The notes under the pieces: model-generated
What the model was told of the DNA's origin: nothing
What the model saw: only the letters and a program-made list of their open reading frames with translations
Database searches by the model: none
Program-made: the position numbers and the translations under genes
DNA from: Bacillus sp. FJAT-49736
GTDB taxonomy: Bacteria > Bacillota > Bacilli > Bacillales > Bacillaceae_C
Direction of reading: 5' to 3'
Length of the DNA stretch: 64,000 nucleotides
Assembly: GCF_018343615.1 (NCBI RefSeq)
Contig: NZ_JAGYPI010000001.1
Coordinates: forward strand, 1,568,960-1,632,959
Part shown: in pieces, positions 19,734 through 29,911 of the stretch
Layout: the number at the start of each line of letters is the position of its first letter
How positions within the stretch are numbered: the stretch's first letter is position 1

Positions 19734-20804
19734 TTATCCGTTTTGTAATAAATGAAAGGTTTTTCGCAAAATATCTTTATCCACCTTTTTCAAAACAGGC
19801 TGCCCAATATTCGTTAATAAAACAAAGTTAGGTGTTTGATGCACAGATTTTTTGTCTCTGGCCATTAGCTCAAAAATAGCGTCGAAATCCGTATCTGCAG
19901 GAATTCTCCATTCATACCCCAAGCCTTCAAGCCAATTAATAAATTCTGCCATTGGAAAAGGAAGCTGAAATAGCTCCTTACTTAAATGCAATGCATAAAC
20001 GATTCCAATCAGGACCGCTTCTCCATGAGTCAACATTCCGTACCCAGCATTTGCTTCCAAAGCATGCCCTAGCGTATGTCCAAAGTTTAAATATGCCCGA
20101 ATATTTTGTTCCTTTTCATCCAGTTGAACTATATTTGCTTTTATTTCAATCCCTTTCCGTAATAGATTCTGTAATATTTCTAATGGTATTGAATCCAATG
20201 TTTGGACTTGTTTCATCAAATATTGCAGGAATTGGGGATCTGAAATAATTGCTTCTTTTATTACCTCAGCAAAACCGCTTCTTTTTTCCGTAATAGGCAA
20301 CGTTTCTAAGAATTGAATATCAAATATAACCAGCTCAGGCTGATAGAAGGAGCCAATCATATTTTTCCCCAGTGGATGATTTATGGCTACTTTCCCGCCA
20401 ATTGCACTGTCATGTGCTAATAACGTTGTAGGAATCTGTATAAAAGGAATTCCTCTCATATACGTTGCTGCAACGAAGCCCGCTAAATCACCTATTGACC
20501 CGCCTCCGAATGATAATATGACTGATTTGCGATCAAAACCATTTTGAAGAGTGAATGAGATACAGTCCTCATAAATTTGGAAGGTTTTAGCTTTCTCTCC
20601 ATTAGGAGCTATATAAATATGGGTTTCCTTATTAGTTGGCAAAAAACTTTTTAGTGTTTGTAAGTGCAAGGTTTCTAAATGTTTATTCGTTATAATTAAA
20701 ATTTTGGAGTATCCATCTATTTTTTCTGTTAATTGATGAATAATTTTATTACCAATATATACAGAATAATCTTTGGAAGAAGTACAAATATTGATTATAT
20801 CCAT
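19734..20804 (-). CDS. aroB: 3-dehydroquinate synthase
   Basis: AroB cyclises DAHP to 3-dehydroquinate, the second shikimate step. Motifs are SFGGGSIGDLAGFVAATYMRG, the metal/substrate segment with GFAEVIKEAI, and NFGHTLGHALEA with zinc ligands. The ATG at 20802-20804 is preferred over an upstream TTG-type start because AAGGAAG lies 8 bases before it inside the end of aroC. The gene then begins one base after the aroC stop (357 residues or so), implying coupled translation. Confidence 0.95.
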   Translation of the reverse strand: MDIINICTSSKDYSVYIGNKIIHQLTEKIDGYSKILIITNKHLETLHLQTLKSFLPTNKETHIYIAPNGEKAKTFQIYEDCISFTLQNGFDRKSVILSFGGGSIGDLAGFVAATYMRGIPFIQIPTTLLAHDSAIGGKVAINHPLGKNMIGSFYQPELVIFDIQFLETLPITEKRSGFAEVIKEAIISDPQFLQYLMKQVQTLDSIPLEILQNLLRKGIEIKANIVQLDEKEQNIRAYLNFGHTLGHALEANAGYGMLTHGEAVLIGIVYALHLSKELFQLPFPMAEFINWLEGLGYEWRIPADTDFDAIFELMARDKKSVHQTPNFVLLTNIGQPVLKKVDKDILRKTFHLLQNG

Positions 20805-20805
20805 A

Positions 20806-21978
20806 TTAAAACTTCCTTGCATATTCTCTATGTTCTTCTACTAGTTTTTGCAAGTGGTCCATACGATCACTCGAGAATTGCTCTGTAATAGCCACAGCTA
20901 TTTCCCATGCAACGACGGCCTCCGCAACTACACTTGCTGCAGGTACAGCACAGCTATCCGAACGTTCAATACTGGCTGTAAAAGGCTCTTTAGAATCAAT
21001 ATCAACACTTTGAAGAGGTTTATAAAGTGTCGGGATAGGCTTCATTACACCTCTTACTACAATAGGCATACCAGTTGTCATTCCACCTTCAAAACCGCCA
21101 AGTCTGTTGGTTCTTCGTATGTAACCCGTATCTTGATTCCAAATAATTTCATCGTGAACTTGACTTCCGAAGGATCTCGCCATTTCAAAACCTAATCCGA
21201 ATTCAACGCCCTTAAAAGCATTTATACTTACAATCGCACTTGCAATTTTTGCATCTAATTTTCTATCGTAATGTACATAGCTTCCTACACCTGGAGGCAT
21301 TCCTTCCACAATAACCTCCACAATACCTCCTATAGAATCCCCTTTTTTCTTAGCCTGATCAATGGCATCCATCATTTTTTGTTCCGCATTCTCATCAAAA
21401 ACACGTACTGGTGAGTTTTCCGTTTTTTCCTGCAAATCTTTAATATTTTGATAAGTAGGTACGGCAGCTTGAACACCACCGATCTCAAGAACATGTCCCG
21501 CTACTTCTATACCTAGCAATGATAATAATTTTTTAGCAACTGCGCCTGCCGCAACCCTAACAGTTGTCTCTCTTGCGGAGGAACGTTCGAGTACGTTCCT
21601 CATATCCCTGTGACCGTATTTTAAGCCACCAACTAAATCAGCATGCCCTGGTCTTGGCCTTGTTACCTTCCTCTTTATTTCGTCCTCCTCATCCCCACTT
21701 ATAGGTTCCATTCCCATGATTTTAGTCCAATGTTTCCAGTCTTTATTTTCAACAACCAAAGCTAGAGGCGATCCTAAAGTAACTCCATGGCGTACCCCAC
21801 CAGCAATGATTGCTTGATCCTTCTCAATTTGCATCCTTCTTCCGCGTCCATATCCCTTTTGACGACGCGCTAGCTCTTTATTTATATCTTCTACTGTTAA
21901 AGGCATGCCTGCTGGCAATCCTTCTATTATTGTAGTAAGCTGCGGTCCATGCGACTCACCAGCAGTTAAATATCTCAT
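20806..21978 (-). CDS. aroC: Chorismate synthase
   Basis: AroC makes chorismate from EPSP with reduced FMN. The 390-aa protein begins [15 protein letters not shown], contains RRQKGYGRG, the [11 protein letters not shown] motif, [17 protein letters not shown] and the C-terminal [16 protein letters not shown]. It is first of the aroC-aroB-aroH-hisC-tyrA-aroA run; B. subtilis calls it aroF. AAGGAGG precedes the ATG. The cheR gene with its own terminator lies upstream. Confidence 0.97.
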   Translation of the reverse strand: MRYLTAGESHGPQLTTIIEGLPAGMPLTVEDINKELARRQKGYGRGRRMQIEKDQAIIAGGVRHGVTLGSPLALVVENKDWKHWTKIMGMEPISGDEEDEIKRKVTRPRPGHADLVGGLKYGHRDMRNVLERSSARETTVRVAAGAVAKKLLSLLGIEVAGHVLEIGGVQAAVPTYQNIKDLQEKTENSPVRVFDENAEQKMMDAIDQAKKKGDSIGGIVEVIVEGMPPGVGSYVHYDRKLDAKIASAIVSINAFKGVEFGLGFEMARSFGSQVHDEIIWNQDTGYIRRTNRLGGFEGGMTTGMPIVVRGVMKPIPTLYKPLQSVDIDSKEPFTASIERSDSCAVPAASVVAEAVVAWEIAVAITEQFSSDRMDHLQKLVEEHREYARKF

Positions 21979-22100
21979 TATTATGCCTCCTTCATCACTT
22001 TAAAGTAATTATGTATCAATATATCATAAACTACATGCACATACATAGCAAATTATTAAAAAATTTAAAACCTTCTATATTTCTATTACGTCTAAATGAC

Positions 22101-22126
22101 AAAAAACTGTTGGCAACAACAGTTTT

Positions 22127-22127
<1 letters not shown>
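22101..22127 (-). terminator. Terminator of cheR
   Basis: AAAACTGTTG and CAACAGTTTTTT form a hairpin directly at the cheR stop codon, separating it from aroC. Confidence 0.75.
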
Positions 22128-22903
<776 letters not shown>

Positions 22904-22988
22904 TTACTCCCGATGTTTTTAAAATAATTATAACGGAAGTCTAGCAAGTTTAGGAAGGTTAGGAAAAAATTTTAATGAAAATTTTTAT

Positions 22989-23020
22989 AAAAAAAAAAAA
23001 AGATTGGAATAAATCCAATC
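22989..23020 (-). terminator. Terminator of ndk
   Basis: GATTGG and CCAATC form a hairpin followed on the minus strand by at least twelve T residues. Confidence 0.8.
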
Positions 23021-23029
23021 CAGCAAAAA

Positions 23030-23476
23030 TTAATAAATCCAATTATTGATTAATTTAGTATATTCCACTAATTCTTCTTGCTTAAAGAATAAACCAATTT
23101 CTCTTTCAGCACTTTCAGGCGAATCGGAGCCATGAATAATATTTTTGCCAACTGTAGTAGCAAAATCTCCACGGATTGTTCCAGGCTGAGCATCCTTAGG
23201 ATTAGTTGAACCCATCATTTGACGAGCAGTAGAGATCACATTTTCACCTTCCCAAACCATTGCAAATACAGGTCCAGAAGTAATAAAGTCAACTAATTCA
23301 CCAAAGAATGGGCGCTCTTTATGCTCGCCGTAATGCTTTTGTGCAAGTTCAGTTGAAATTTGCATTAACTTTGCTCCTACAAGCTGAAAGCCTTTTTTCT
23401 CAAAACGAGAAACTATTTCACCGATTAATTGTCTTTGTACTCCATCAGGTTTTACCATTAAAAATGTTTTTTCCAT
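23030..23476 (-). CDS. ndk: Nucleoside diphosphate kinase
   Basis: Ndk equilibrates nucleoside di- and triphosphates through a phosphohistidine. The active-site His is in [16 protein letters not shown] and the N-terminus is [15 protein letters not shown]. The ATG at 23474-23476 is eight bases after AGGAG and matches homologues; an upstream GTG three codons earlier is not used. It has 148 aa. A cre-like sequence lies about 90 bp upstream. Confidence 0.96.
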   Translation of the reverse strand: MEKTFLMVKPDGVQRQLIGEIVSRFEKKGFQLVGAKLMQISTELAQKHYGEHKERPFFGELVDFITSGPVFAMVWEGENVISTARQMMGSTNPKDAQPGTIRGDFATTVGKNIIHGSDSPESAEREIGLFFKQEELVEYTKLINNWIY

Positions 23477-23567
23477 TTTTACCACTCCTAGTTATGTATC
23501 TTGTTGATACGGGCAAGCAGCCCATGAAAATAGTAACATTATTTACGATGTTTGACAATATTATTAT

Positions 23568-23581
23568 TGGAAACGCTTTCG
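23568..23581 (-). promoter_or_regulatory. Possible CcpA cre site upstream of ndk
   Basis: TGGAAACGCTTTCG matches the published cre consensus TGWAANCGNTNWCA at 12 of 14 positions. It lies about 90 bp before the ndk start. The match alone is weak evidence. Confidence 0.35.
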
Positions 23582-23652
23582 ACATAGAAACATGGGTGAG
23601 AATTATAAAATAAGGCCCGAAAAATACTTATAGTTATCGAATCGACTATATA

Positions 23653-24615
23653 TTAATATTTGCGTTTTCCAACAAAATTAGCGATCTCAATTAATGATTT
23701 TTTCGTACGGTTTTCAGGAAGCTCTTTTACAATGGAAAGAGCTTTTTCCAAATAACGTCTACTTAACTGGTGGGATTTTTCAATTGCACCTGTTTCTTTA
23801 ATAACAGCAATAATTTCTTTCATTTCTTCCTTTTCCATATTTTCATGCACTGTAAGAATCTTCTTTTTCGCAACCGCATCCTTCATAGCATAAAGAACAG
23901 GAAGTGTTATGTTTCCTTGCAATAAATCATCTCCAGCAGGCTTTCCGAGTACTTTTTCTGTACCAGTAAAATCCAAAATATCATCCGTAATTTGGTAAGA
24001 CATTCCTACGTAATATCCAAACTGAAACAGCTTCTTATGTATATCTTCATCTGCACCAGAAACTATTGCACCTAATTGACAGCTAATAGCAATTAATAGT
24101 GCAGTCTTCCTTTTAATACGTCGCAAATAATCTCTCAATGTCTGATTAAAACGATATTTATCCTTTATTTGTTCAATCTCGCCAACACAAACCTCAGCAA
24201 TTGTTTTGGCTAAAATACGATGTGCTTCGGGGTTCTCTATTCTCGTCATATATTCAAGTGAGCAGGCTAATATAAAATCACCAGTATACATTGCTATGCG
24301 ATTATCCCATTTTGCCTTCACAGTAAGTTTTCCGCGCCTTAATTCCGCATCATCAATAACATCATCATGTACAAGAGATGCCATATGAATTAACTCTAAT
24401 GCAACGGCAACATTTTTTATTGCCTGGATATCATATTTACCAAATTTAGCTGAAAGCAACACAAAGATCGGCCGCAGTCTTTTTCCTCCGGCATCAATTA
24501 AATTTAGGGAAGCACTTTGTATAAGTGCTGAATTTGAAGTAATGGCAGTATGCAGTTCCTTCTCAATTAAGTCTATATCCGCCTTTAGAAACGAATACAT
24601 CATTTGTAGTTTCAT
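23653..24615 (-). CDS. hepT: Heptaprenyl diphosphate synthase component II
   Basis: HepT is the catalytic half of the two-subunit enzyme that builds the C35 side chain of menaquinone-7. It carries both Asp-rich motifs, DDVIDDAELRRG and DDILDF, and the GGKRLRP entrance. It has 320 aa. hepS, which lacks these motifs, is two genes upstream and menG lies between them, the classic bacillar arrangement supplying quinone for the qcr complex. Confidence 0.95.
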   Translation of the reverse strand: MKLQMMYSFLKADIDLIEKELHTAITSNSALIQSASLNLIDAGGKRLRPIFVLLSAKFGKYDIQAIKNVAVALELIHMASLVHDDVIDDAELRRGKLTVKAKWDNRIAMYTGDFILACSLEYMTRIENPEAHRILAKTIAEVCVGEIEQIKDKYRFNQTLRDYLRRIKRKTALLIAISCQLGAIVSGADEDIHKKLFQFGYYVGMSYQITDDILDFTGTEKVLGKPAGDDLLQGNITLPVLYAMKDAVAKKKILTVHENMEKEEMKEIIAVIKETGAIEKSHQLSRRYLEKALSIVKELPENRTKKSLIEIANFVGKRKY

Positions 24616-24631
24616 ATTATTTCCACCCAGC

Positions 24632-25333
24632 TTATTGTATCTCTTTATATCCTATATGCGATGCAGCCACACCTCCACTGTATGGCTTATATTGTATATG
24701 TTGAAATCCCGCTTTTTCAAACATTACTGCCAATTCCTTCATACCTGGAAAATCTCTTGCAGATTCCTGAAGCCATGAGTATTCCTCATAACTTTTCGCC
24801 AATAATTTCCCTAGAACCGGCATAATAAAGCGAAAATAAAAATAATAACCTTGCTTGAATCCAAACATCGTCGGCTGTGAGGTCTCTAGGCATACAGCCA
24901 TGCCGCCAGGTTTAACTACACGATACATTTCTTTCAATACATGCATATAGTCTGGGACGTTTCTAAGACCAAATCCTATCGTGACGTAATCAAAGGTATT
25001 GTCTTCAAAGGGAAGCTCCATTGCATTGCCATGTACTAATTCTACCTGAGGTAAATCGGAGACTTTTTCTTGACCAATTTTCAGCATGTTTTTACTGAAG
25101 TCCAATCCAAAAACCTTGCCATTCGGACCCACTTCTTCTGCTAGTGCAATGGTCCAATCAGCAGTACCGCAGCAAATATCAAGGGCTTGGGCGCCTTCGT
25201 GAACATTCATCTTTTTCATCGTATCTTTGCGCCATTTTAAATGCTGCTGAAAGCTGATAACGGAATTCATTTTATCATAATTATTATAAATTTTTTCAAA
25301 TACGGAATGGACACGTTCTTCCTTTGTAGACAT
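24632..25333 (-). CDS. menG: Demethylmenaquinone methyltransferase
   Basis: This SAM-dependent enzyme performs the last step of menaquinone synthesis (ubiE/menH in older naming). The Rossmann motif [18 protein letters not shown], then [12 protein letters not shown] and the family signature [14 protein letters not shown] are visible. It has 233 aa. It is 3 bp after hepS and 16 bp before hepT, hence an operon. Confidence 0.95.
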   Translation of the reverse strand: MSTKEERVHSVFEKIYNNYDKMNSVISFQQHLKWRKDTMKKMNVHEGAQALDICCGTADWTIALAEEVGPNGKVFGLDFSKNMLKIGQEKVSDLPQVELVHGNAMELPFEDNTFDYVTIGFGLRNVPDYMHVLKEMYRVVKPGGMAVCLETSQPTMFGFKQGYYFYFRFIMPVLGKLLAKSYEEYSWLQESARDFPGMKELAVMFEKAGFQHIQYKPYSGGVAASHIGYKEIQ

Positions 25334-25336
25334 GGT

Positions 25337-26155
25337 TTACCCTTCTTCCAAATATAAATTTAAAACTGTTTGACGTTCCATCACCAATAACTTAATTCTT
25401 TCAGCAAGTAAAAAGTTTGGTTTTTTTAGCTCTTTTACATATTTCCTTAAATAATTTTTTGAACTATTTATATATTTTTCACATACTTCTAATATAGTTG
25501 ATTTCTTTTCAGAAGATAATTGTTGAAATGGTATTTGTTTTGTAGGTATTAAACATTTAACTAGTGAATCAAAAACGGATGATGATAACCCGTTATTTAC
25601 CAATTCTAATTCTTTTAATAGGCGATTCAAGAACAAAAATTCTGCCGCAACGGAACATTGATTAACGGCGCCAAAATACCCGCAAAAGTTTGTAATAATG
25701 GCTGATTCCGCATTCTTTAGATTATTCATATATGTATTAACATCTGTTTCTTCATTTCGATAAAGAGCAATTTTATATTCATTTACGGTTTTTATCCCGC
25801 TCGCTAATACTTTAATTAACGGAATATTATCTATTTCTGCTAATATTTTATAGTATAATCCGCTATAATAATCTCCGGACAATACTAGTAGCTGACGTTT
25901 TTTTATATTCTCGCCAAAATTGGTTACTTTTTCATGGGTATCAAGGGCAATTTGGATAAGCATAGCACTAGCGACAAGCTTTTCTGCTTCATCCTTAGAA
26001 AATTCTTGATTCACAATGCTATTTAATAAAAGCATGATGCGATCTTCATCAATAAATGGCACCTCAATATATTTATTTAAATAGTGATGTGTAATCTCTT
26101 GCTGTATTCTCTCTTTAATTGAAGCCACTAGTTTTAATGATTCCTGTAATGACAT
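25337..26155 (-). CDS. hepS: Heptaprenyl diphosphate synthase component I
   Basis: HepS is the non-catalytic subunit paired with HepT. The 272-aa helical protein lacks DDxxD motifs and shows SAMLIQIALDTHEKV and LLVLSGDYYSGLYYKILAE, typical of the family. It begins after a GGGG-rich site. It is poorly conserved between genera, so the call rests partly on its place before menG-hepT. Confidence 0.9.
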   Translation of the reverse strand: MSLQESLKLVASIKERIQQEITHHYLNKYIEVPFIDEDRIMLLLNSIVNQEFSKDEAEKLVASAMLIQIALDTHEKVTNFGENIKKRQLLVLSGDYYSGLYYKILAEIDNIPLIKVLASGIKTVNEYKIALYRNEETDVNTYMNNLKNAESAIITNFCGYFGAVNQCSVAAEFLFLNRLLKELELVNNGLSSSVFDSLVKCLIPTKQIPFQQLSSEKKSTILEVCEKYINSSKNYLRKYVKELKKPNFLLAERIKLLVMERQTVLNLYLEEG

Positions 26156-26304
26156 AACCCCGAGTCCCCGTTTCTTTCCTGGATATATATCTTTTCTTAT
26201 GTTCTCCTAAAAAAAAATAGAACAAAATATATTATAACATAAAATCATTTAATCTGTATGCATTTGTGATTTATTTCACTAGGTATGGATATTACTTAAG
26301 AATG

Positions 26305-26538
26305 CTATTTTTTCAGCTCACTATTTAACTCTGCAATATTAGTGTATATTTTGGCATTTCCTCTTATTTTAATCGCAGATGTATGTTCCGTAAATTGGGC
26401 AATCATTACTTCACCTTTGTCTAACTTCTCCGTATGGTGAAATCTAGTGTCTGTTCCTCTTGTTAACCCTATAACACTAACCCCGTCATCTATTGCCTTA
26501 ATAACAATATAATCATTGTCTCCACTCAATGTAGACAT
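26305..26538 (-). CDS. mtrB: Trp RNA-binding attenuation protein (TRAP)
   Basis: TRAP forms an 11-subunit ring that binds GAG/UAG triplets in trp leader RNA when tryptophan is high. The 77-aa sequence with [29 protein letters not shown]-like core ([15 protein letters not shown]) and [11 protein letters not shown] is a close match to the family. It lies 25 bp after folE, as in the mtrAB operon. The trp genes it would regulate are not in their usual place in this window. Confidence 0.96.
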   Translation of the reverse strand: MSTLSGDNDYIVIKAIDDGVSVIGLTRGTDTRFHHTEKLDKGEVMIAQFTEHTSAIKIRGNAKIYTNIAELNSELKK

Positions 26539-26562
26539 CTTAATTCCTCCAATCTAATCATC

Positions 26563-27129
26563 TCAATCCTTCATTAATAAAAGGACCTCAGATCTTAGTG
26601 AATCATTTGTATTAAACAAACCTCTTGCGGCAGAGGTAATCGTTTTAGTACCCGGTTTTTTTATTCCTCTCATCGTCATACACATATGTTCAGCTTCAAT
26701 CATAATGAACACTCCAAGTGGATTTAGTTTATCCATTATAACATCGGCAAGTGTCGCTGTAATTCTTTCTTGAAGCTGCGGCCGGCTTGCTACCGATTCC
26801 ACCGCTCTTGCTAATTTACTTAAACCGGCTACTTGACCGCCTTGTGGAAAATAGGCCACATGTGCCTTCCCATAAAAAGGAATGAGGTGGTGCTCACACA
26901 TAGAAAAGAAGGGTATATCTTTTACTAAAACCAATTCATCATGATCCTCACTATATATGATATCAAAATATTCCTTTGGATCTTCTCTTAAACCAAAGAA
27001 TATTTCTTCATACATTTTGGCAACACGTTCTGGAGTATCCACTAATCCTTCTCGATTTGGATTTTCACCAATGGCTTCTAATATCATTCGAACACCTTGT
27101 TCAATCTTCTTTAAATTTTCCTCATCCAT
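26563..27129 (-). CDS. folE: GTP cyclohydrolase I
   Basis: FolE (MtrA) converts GTP to dihydroneopterin triphosphate for folate. The zinc-binding [16 protein letters not shown], the LSKLARAVE segment and [11 protein letters not shown] are present. It has 188 aa, the normal length. It heads the folE-mtrB pair. A family A repeat element lies between it and hbs. Confidence 0.96.
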   Translation of the reverse strand: MDEENLKKIEQGVRMILEAIGENPNREGLVDTPERVAKMYEEIFFGLREDPKEYFDIIYSEDHDELVLVKDIPFFSMCEHHLIPFYGKAHVAYFPQGGQVAGLSKLARAVESVASRPQLQERITATLADVIMDKLNPLGVFIMIEAEHMCMTMRGIKKPGTKTITSAARGLFNTNDSLRSEVLLLMKD

Positions 27130-27295
27130 TGTCCGGACCCCTTATTATGTATTTTTAATAGAACATATCATATTCATTCACTTCGATAAACTTCTTCGGA
27201 GATTTCCGAATACCAAACGAAATATATAACAACCAGAATCATTATAATAGACTGTTTAATATTAGCATAGACTCAACCCGGTCGGCAAAATAAAC

Positions 27296-27485
27296 AATTG
27301 GGCTTGGCGCCTTGAACAGCAATGTACGGTTATTGAAATTGGTACTTCTAATTTCACTTATTGAAATTGGTACTTCTAATTTCACTGTTGAAATTAATAA
27401 TTCTAATTTCTCCTGATGTCCTTTCCACCGGGAGGAGACTTAGAAATCCGCAAACTGTCAGCACTGAAGCTAGAAGTAGACAATT
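27296..27485 (+). repeat. Family A element, copy 2: head, three diverged hairpin units, core remnant, tail
   Basis: The head GGCGCCTTGAACAG is at 27306-27319. Three imperfect units follow (27333-27360, 27361-27387, 27388-27415) with arms TTGAAATT and AATTTCAC or AATTTCTC. Then a stretch with GGGAGGAGAC and AGAAATCCGC matches the core of the copy next to resE, and the tail is GAAGCTAGAAGTAGAC. Unlike the other copies it runs against the direction of both neighbouring genes. The rest of the 27130-27583 gap has no visible gene. Confidence 0.7.
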
Positions 27486-27583
27486 TTTCTAATAGGTAAC
27501 CGCAGGTCAATATTATATACTTTCAAATACAACTAAAAAAATTCCCATTTGTATGAATGATTTATATTACTTTATGGAAATAT

Positions 27584-27609
27584 AAAAAGGACTGCGAAAT
27601 GCAGTCCTT
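27584..27609 (-). terminator. Terminator of hbs
   Basis: AAGGACTGC and GCAGTCCTT with TTTTTATA on the minus strand. Confidence 0.85.
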
Positions 27610-27638
27610 CATTAATACGCTCAAAGCTTGGTATGTAC

Positions 27639-27911
27639 TTATTTTACAGCGTCTTTAAGCGCTTTACCTGGTTTGAATGCAGGCACCTTGCTAGCTGCGA
27701 TTTCGATTTCTTCACCAGTTTGTGGGTTACGTCCCTTACGAGCCGCACGTTCACGAACTTCGAAGTTACCGAATCCGATTAGTTGTACTTTATCTCCATT
27801 AGCTAATGCAGATTGAATAGTATCGAAAATAGCATCAACAGCTTTTGTCGCGTCTTTTTTAGATAGTTCAGTGCTTTCTGCAACAGCATTGATAAGTTCT
27901 GTTTTGTTCAT
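27639..27911 (-). CDS. hbs: DNA-binding protein HU
   Basis: HU is the abundant histone-like dimer that bends DNA. The 90-aa sequence [29 protein letters not shown], the DNA-contacting arm with [12 protein letters not shown] and the C-terminal [10 protein letters not shown] are typical. The ATG at 27909-27911 lies six bases after AGGAGGTG; an upstream GTG is not used. A possible vegetative promoter (TTTACG, 18 bp, TATAGA) lies at 27982-28011. Confidence 0.97.
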   Translation of the reverse strand: MNKTELINAVAESTELSKKDATKAVDAIFDTIQSALANGDKVQLIGFGNFEVRERAARKGRNPQTGEEIEIAASKVPAFKPGKALKDAVK

Positions 27912-28108
27912 GCCATTCACCTCCTCCCAAAAAGGAACAATTTTTTGTTAATTATTACATTTGTAAACAAATTAAACGGTTTCTATACATAAAATGCGAA
28001 AAAACCGTAAAGAACGTTGTTGATTCCTGTAACAACAATTCTGATAAAAGATTATCACATTAAAATAGCCTTAGCAAGAATAAATATTGATTTTATGGGG
28101 AAAAACGT

Positions 28109-28137
28109 AAAAAAGTGCCAGATTTTTACCTGGCACT
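28109..28137 (-). terminator. Terminator of spoIVA
   Basis: AGTGCCAGG and TCTGGCACT form a hairpin followed by TTTTTT on the minus strand. Confidence 0.85.
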
Positions 28138-28148
28138 GATAAAATTTC

Positions 28149-29627
28149 TTATAAAATGATCGCAATTAGGCCGCCCGACCCTTCATTAATAATCCTCTCA
28201 AGCGTCTCCTTTAGCTTATAACGAGCATTTTCCGGCATGAGGGAAAGCTTTGCATGAATTCCTTCCCGCACGATAGAGCTTAAATTACGCCCGAAGATAT
28301 CTGAATTCCAGATAGAAAGCGGATCGTCTTCAAAATCTTGCATTAAATACCTTACAAGTTCCTCACTTTGCTTTTCCGTTCCGATAATTGGTGCAAATTC
28401 AGACTCTACATCCACTTTGATCATATGAATCGATGGCGCTACGGCTTTTAAACGAACCCCGAAGCGTGAACCTTGACGGATAATTTCTGGTTCATCCAAA
28501 CTCATATCTTCAAGTGTAGGAGATGCAATTCCATACCCTGTTTGTTTAACCATTTTCAAAGCGTCAGAAATTTGATCATATTCTCTCTTGGCATGAGCAA
28601 AATCTTGCATTAATTCCAGCAAGTGATCCTTGCCACGAATTTCTACGCCGACAATTTCTTTCAATACTTGATCATAAAGATTATCAGGAGCATAAAGATC
28701 AATTTCTGCAACCCCTTGCCCCATTTCGATACCTGCTAATCCAGCATTTTCAATAAAATCATACTCATTGAAGTATTGAACGACACGATCTACATCGCGC
28801 AGGCGCTTAATATCTTTTACCGTTTCTTTCACGGCTTCTTGGTAATTCTCCCTTAGCCAATGATTTTCCTTCAATACCATTACCCAGCTTGGAAGGTTTA
28901 CATTGACCTCTAGTACTGGAAATTCATACAACGCTTCTCTAAGGACATTAAGTACATCTCCCTCACGCATGCTTTCCACAGACATTGCTACTACCGGGAT
29001 ATCATATTTTTCTGCCAGTGACAATCTTAATGATTCTGTTTCGGGATGATGTGGTCTAGAAGAGTTAATGACCATAATAAACGGCTTTCCAACTTCCTTT
29101 AATTCGGCAATGACTCTTTCTTCCGCGTCTACATAATCATGTCTAGGAATTTCTCCAATAGTACCATCTGTAGTAATAACTACACCTATAACAGAATGTT
29201 CCTGAATAACTTTTCTCGTTCCAATTTCTGCAGCTTCATGGAATGAAATTGGTTCTTCGTACCAAGGGGTATGAATCATCCTTGGTCCATTCTCATCCTC
29301 GTATCCTTTAGCACCAGGCACTGTATATCCTACACAATCAACCAGACGTATATTAACATCAAGCCCTTCACCGACATGAACAGACACTGCTTGAGCTGGA
29401 ACAAACTTCGGTTCTGTTGTCATGATCGTTTTCCCTGCCGCACTTTGCGGTAATTCATCTTGCGCTCTATTTCTGTCTGACTCATTAGCAATATTCGGTA
29501 AAACTACCAGCTCCATAAATTTTTTAATAAATGTAGACTTACCAGTACGAACTGCTCCCACAACTCCTAAGTAAATGTCACCACCAGTTCTTTCAGCGAT
29601 ATCTTTAAAAATATCTACCTTTTCCAA
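28149..29627 (-). CDS. spoIVA: Stage IV sporulation protein A, spore coat basement ATPase
   Basis: SpoIVA polymerises by ATP hydrolysis on the outer forespore membrane and anchors coat and cortex assembly. The Walker A loop GVVGAVRTGKSTF is at residues 24-36, and LPQSAAGKTIMTTEPKFVP follows. The C-terminus carries the membrane-anchoring helix region (GGLIAIIL end). The best start is TTG at 29625-29627 after GGGGAGGG. It gives 492 aa, the B. subtilis length, whereas an ATG six codons upstream would overlap the ribosome site. Expression in the mother cell under sigma-E is expected. Confidence 0.96.
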   Translation of the reverse strand: MEKVDIFKDIAERTGGDIYLGVVGAVRTGKSTFIKKFMELVVLPNIANESDRNRAQDELPQSAAGKTIMTTEPKFVPAQAVSVHVGEGLDVNIRLVDCVGYTVPGAKGYEDENGPRMIHTPWYEEPISFHEAAEIGTRKVIQEHSVIGVVITTDGTIGEIPRHDYVDAEERVIAELKEVGKPFIMVINSSRPHHPETESLRLSLAEKYDIPVVAMSVESMREGDVLNVLREALYEFPVLEVNVNLPSWVMVLKENHWLRENYQEAVKETVKDIKRLRDVDRVVQYFNEYDFIENAGLAGIEMGQGVAEIDLYAPDNLYDQVLKEIVGVEIRGKDHLLELMQDFAHAKREYDQISDALKMVKQTGYGIASPTLEDMSLDEPEIIRQGSRFGVRLKAVAPSIHMIKVDVESEFAPIIGTEKQSEELVRYLMQDFEDDPLSIWNSDIFGRNLSSIVREGIHAKLSLMPENARYKLKETLERIINEGSGGLIAIIL

Positions 29628-29682
29628 GAGATTCCCTCCCCACATTAAGTTACCGGGACATTACATCCGTTAAAATATGATT

Positions 29683-29709
29683 GGACAATATATGTGTATG
29701 ATGTTGTCC
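29683..29709 (-). promoter_or_regulatory. Likely sigma-E/SpoIIID control region of spoIVA
   Basis: On the minus strand CATACACA (29693-29700) matches a sigma-E -10 (CATACAMT) at 7 of 8 positions. It lies inside an interrupted inverted repeat with GGACAA and TTGTCC ends, each resembling the SpoIIID core (RRACAR). No good -35 was picked. Confidence 0.4.
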
Positions 29710-29749
29710 TATTATGTTATGACTATAAAGAGTAATTTTTTATTGAAAT

Positions 29750-29866
29750 AATTATAATAAGTGTTCAAAAAGATAGAAAAATAATATACGCTTTTAAGAA
29801 TTTAGGAGAGCACTGTAATCAAGCAGCTAGTTTCCTTCATCTTTTGAACAACCTCTTATAATAATT
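29750..29866. repeat. 117-bp interval with long inverted ends (element C)
   Basis: The ends are imperfect inverted repeats of about 25 bp: the left end (29750-29774) holds ATAATAAG then TGTTCAAAAAGAT, and the right end (29839-29866) is ATCTTTTGAACA then CTTATAAT. The interior has no gene. It may be a small mobile element or a long hairpin between spoIVA and yphF. Confidence 0.5.
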
Positions 29867-29909
29867 AAAACCCTTCCTCTACAATATATATTGCCTGAGA
29901 AAGGGTTAT
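29864..29909 (-). terminator. Terminator of the yphF-like gene
   Basis: AACCCTTTCTC and GAGGAAGGGTT pair across a loop at the end of the lipoprotein gene, followed by TTAATT. Confidence 0.65.
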
Positions 29910-29911
29910 GA

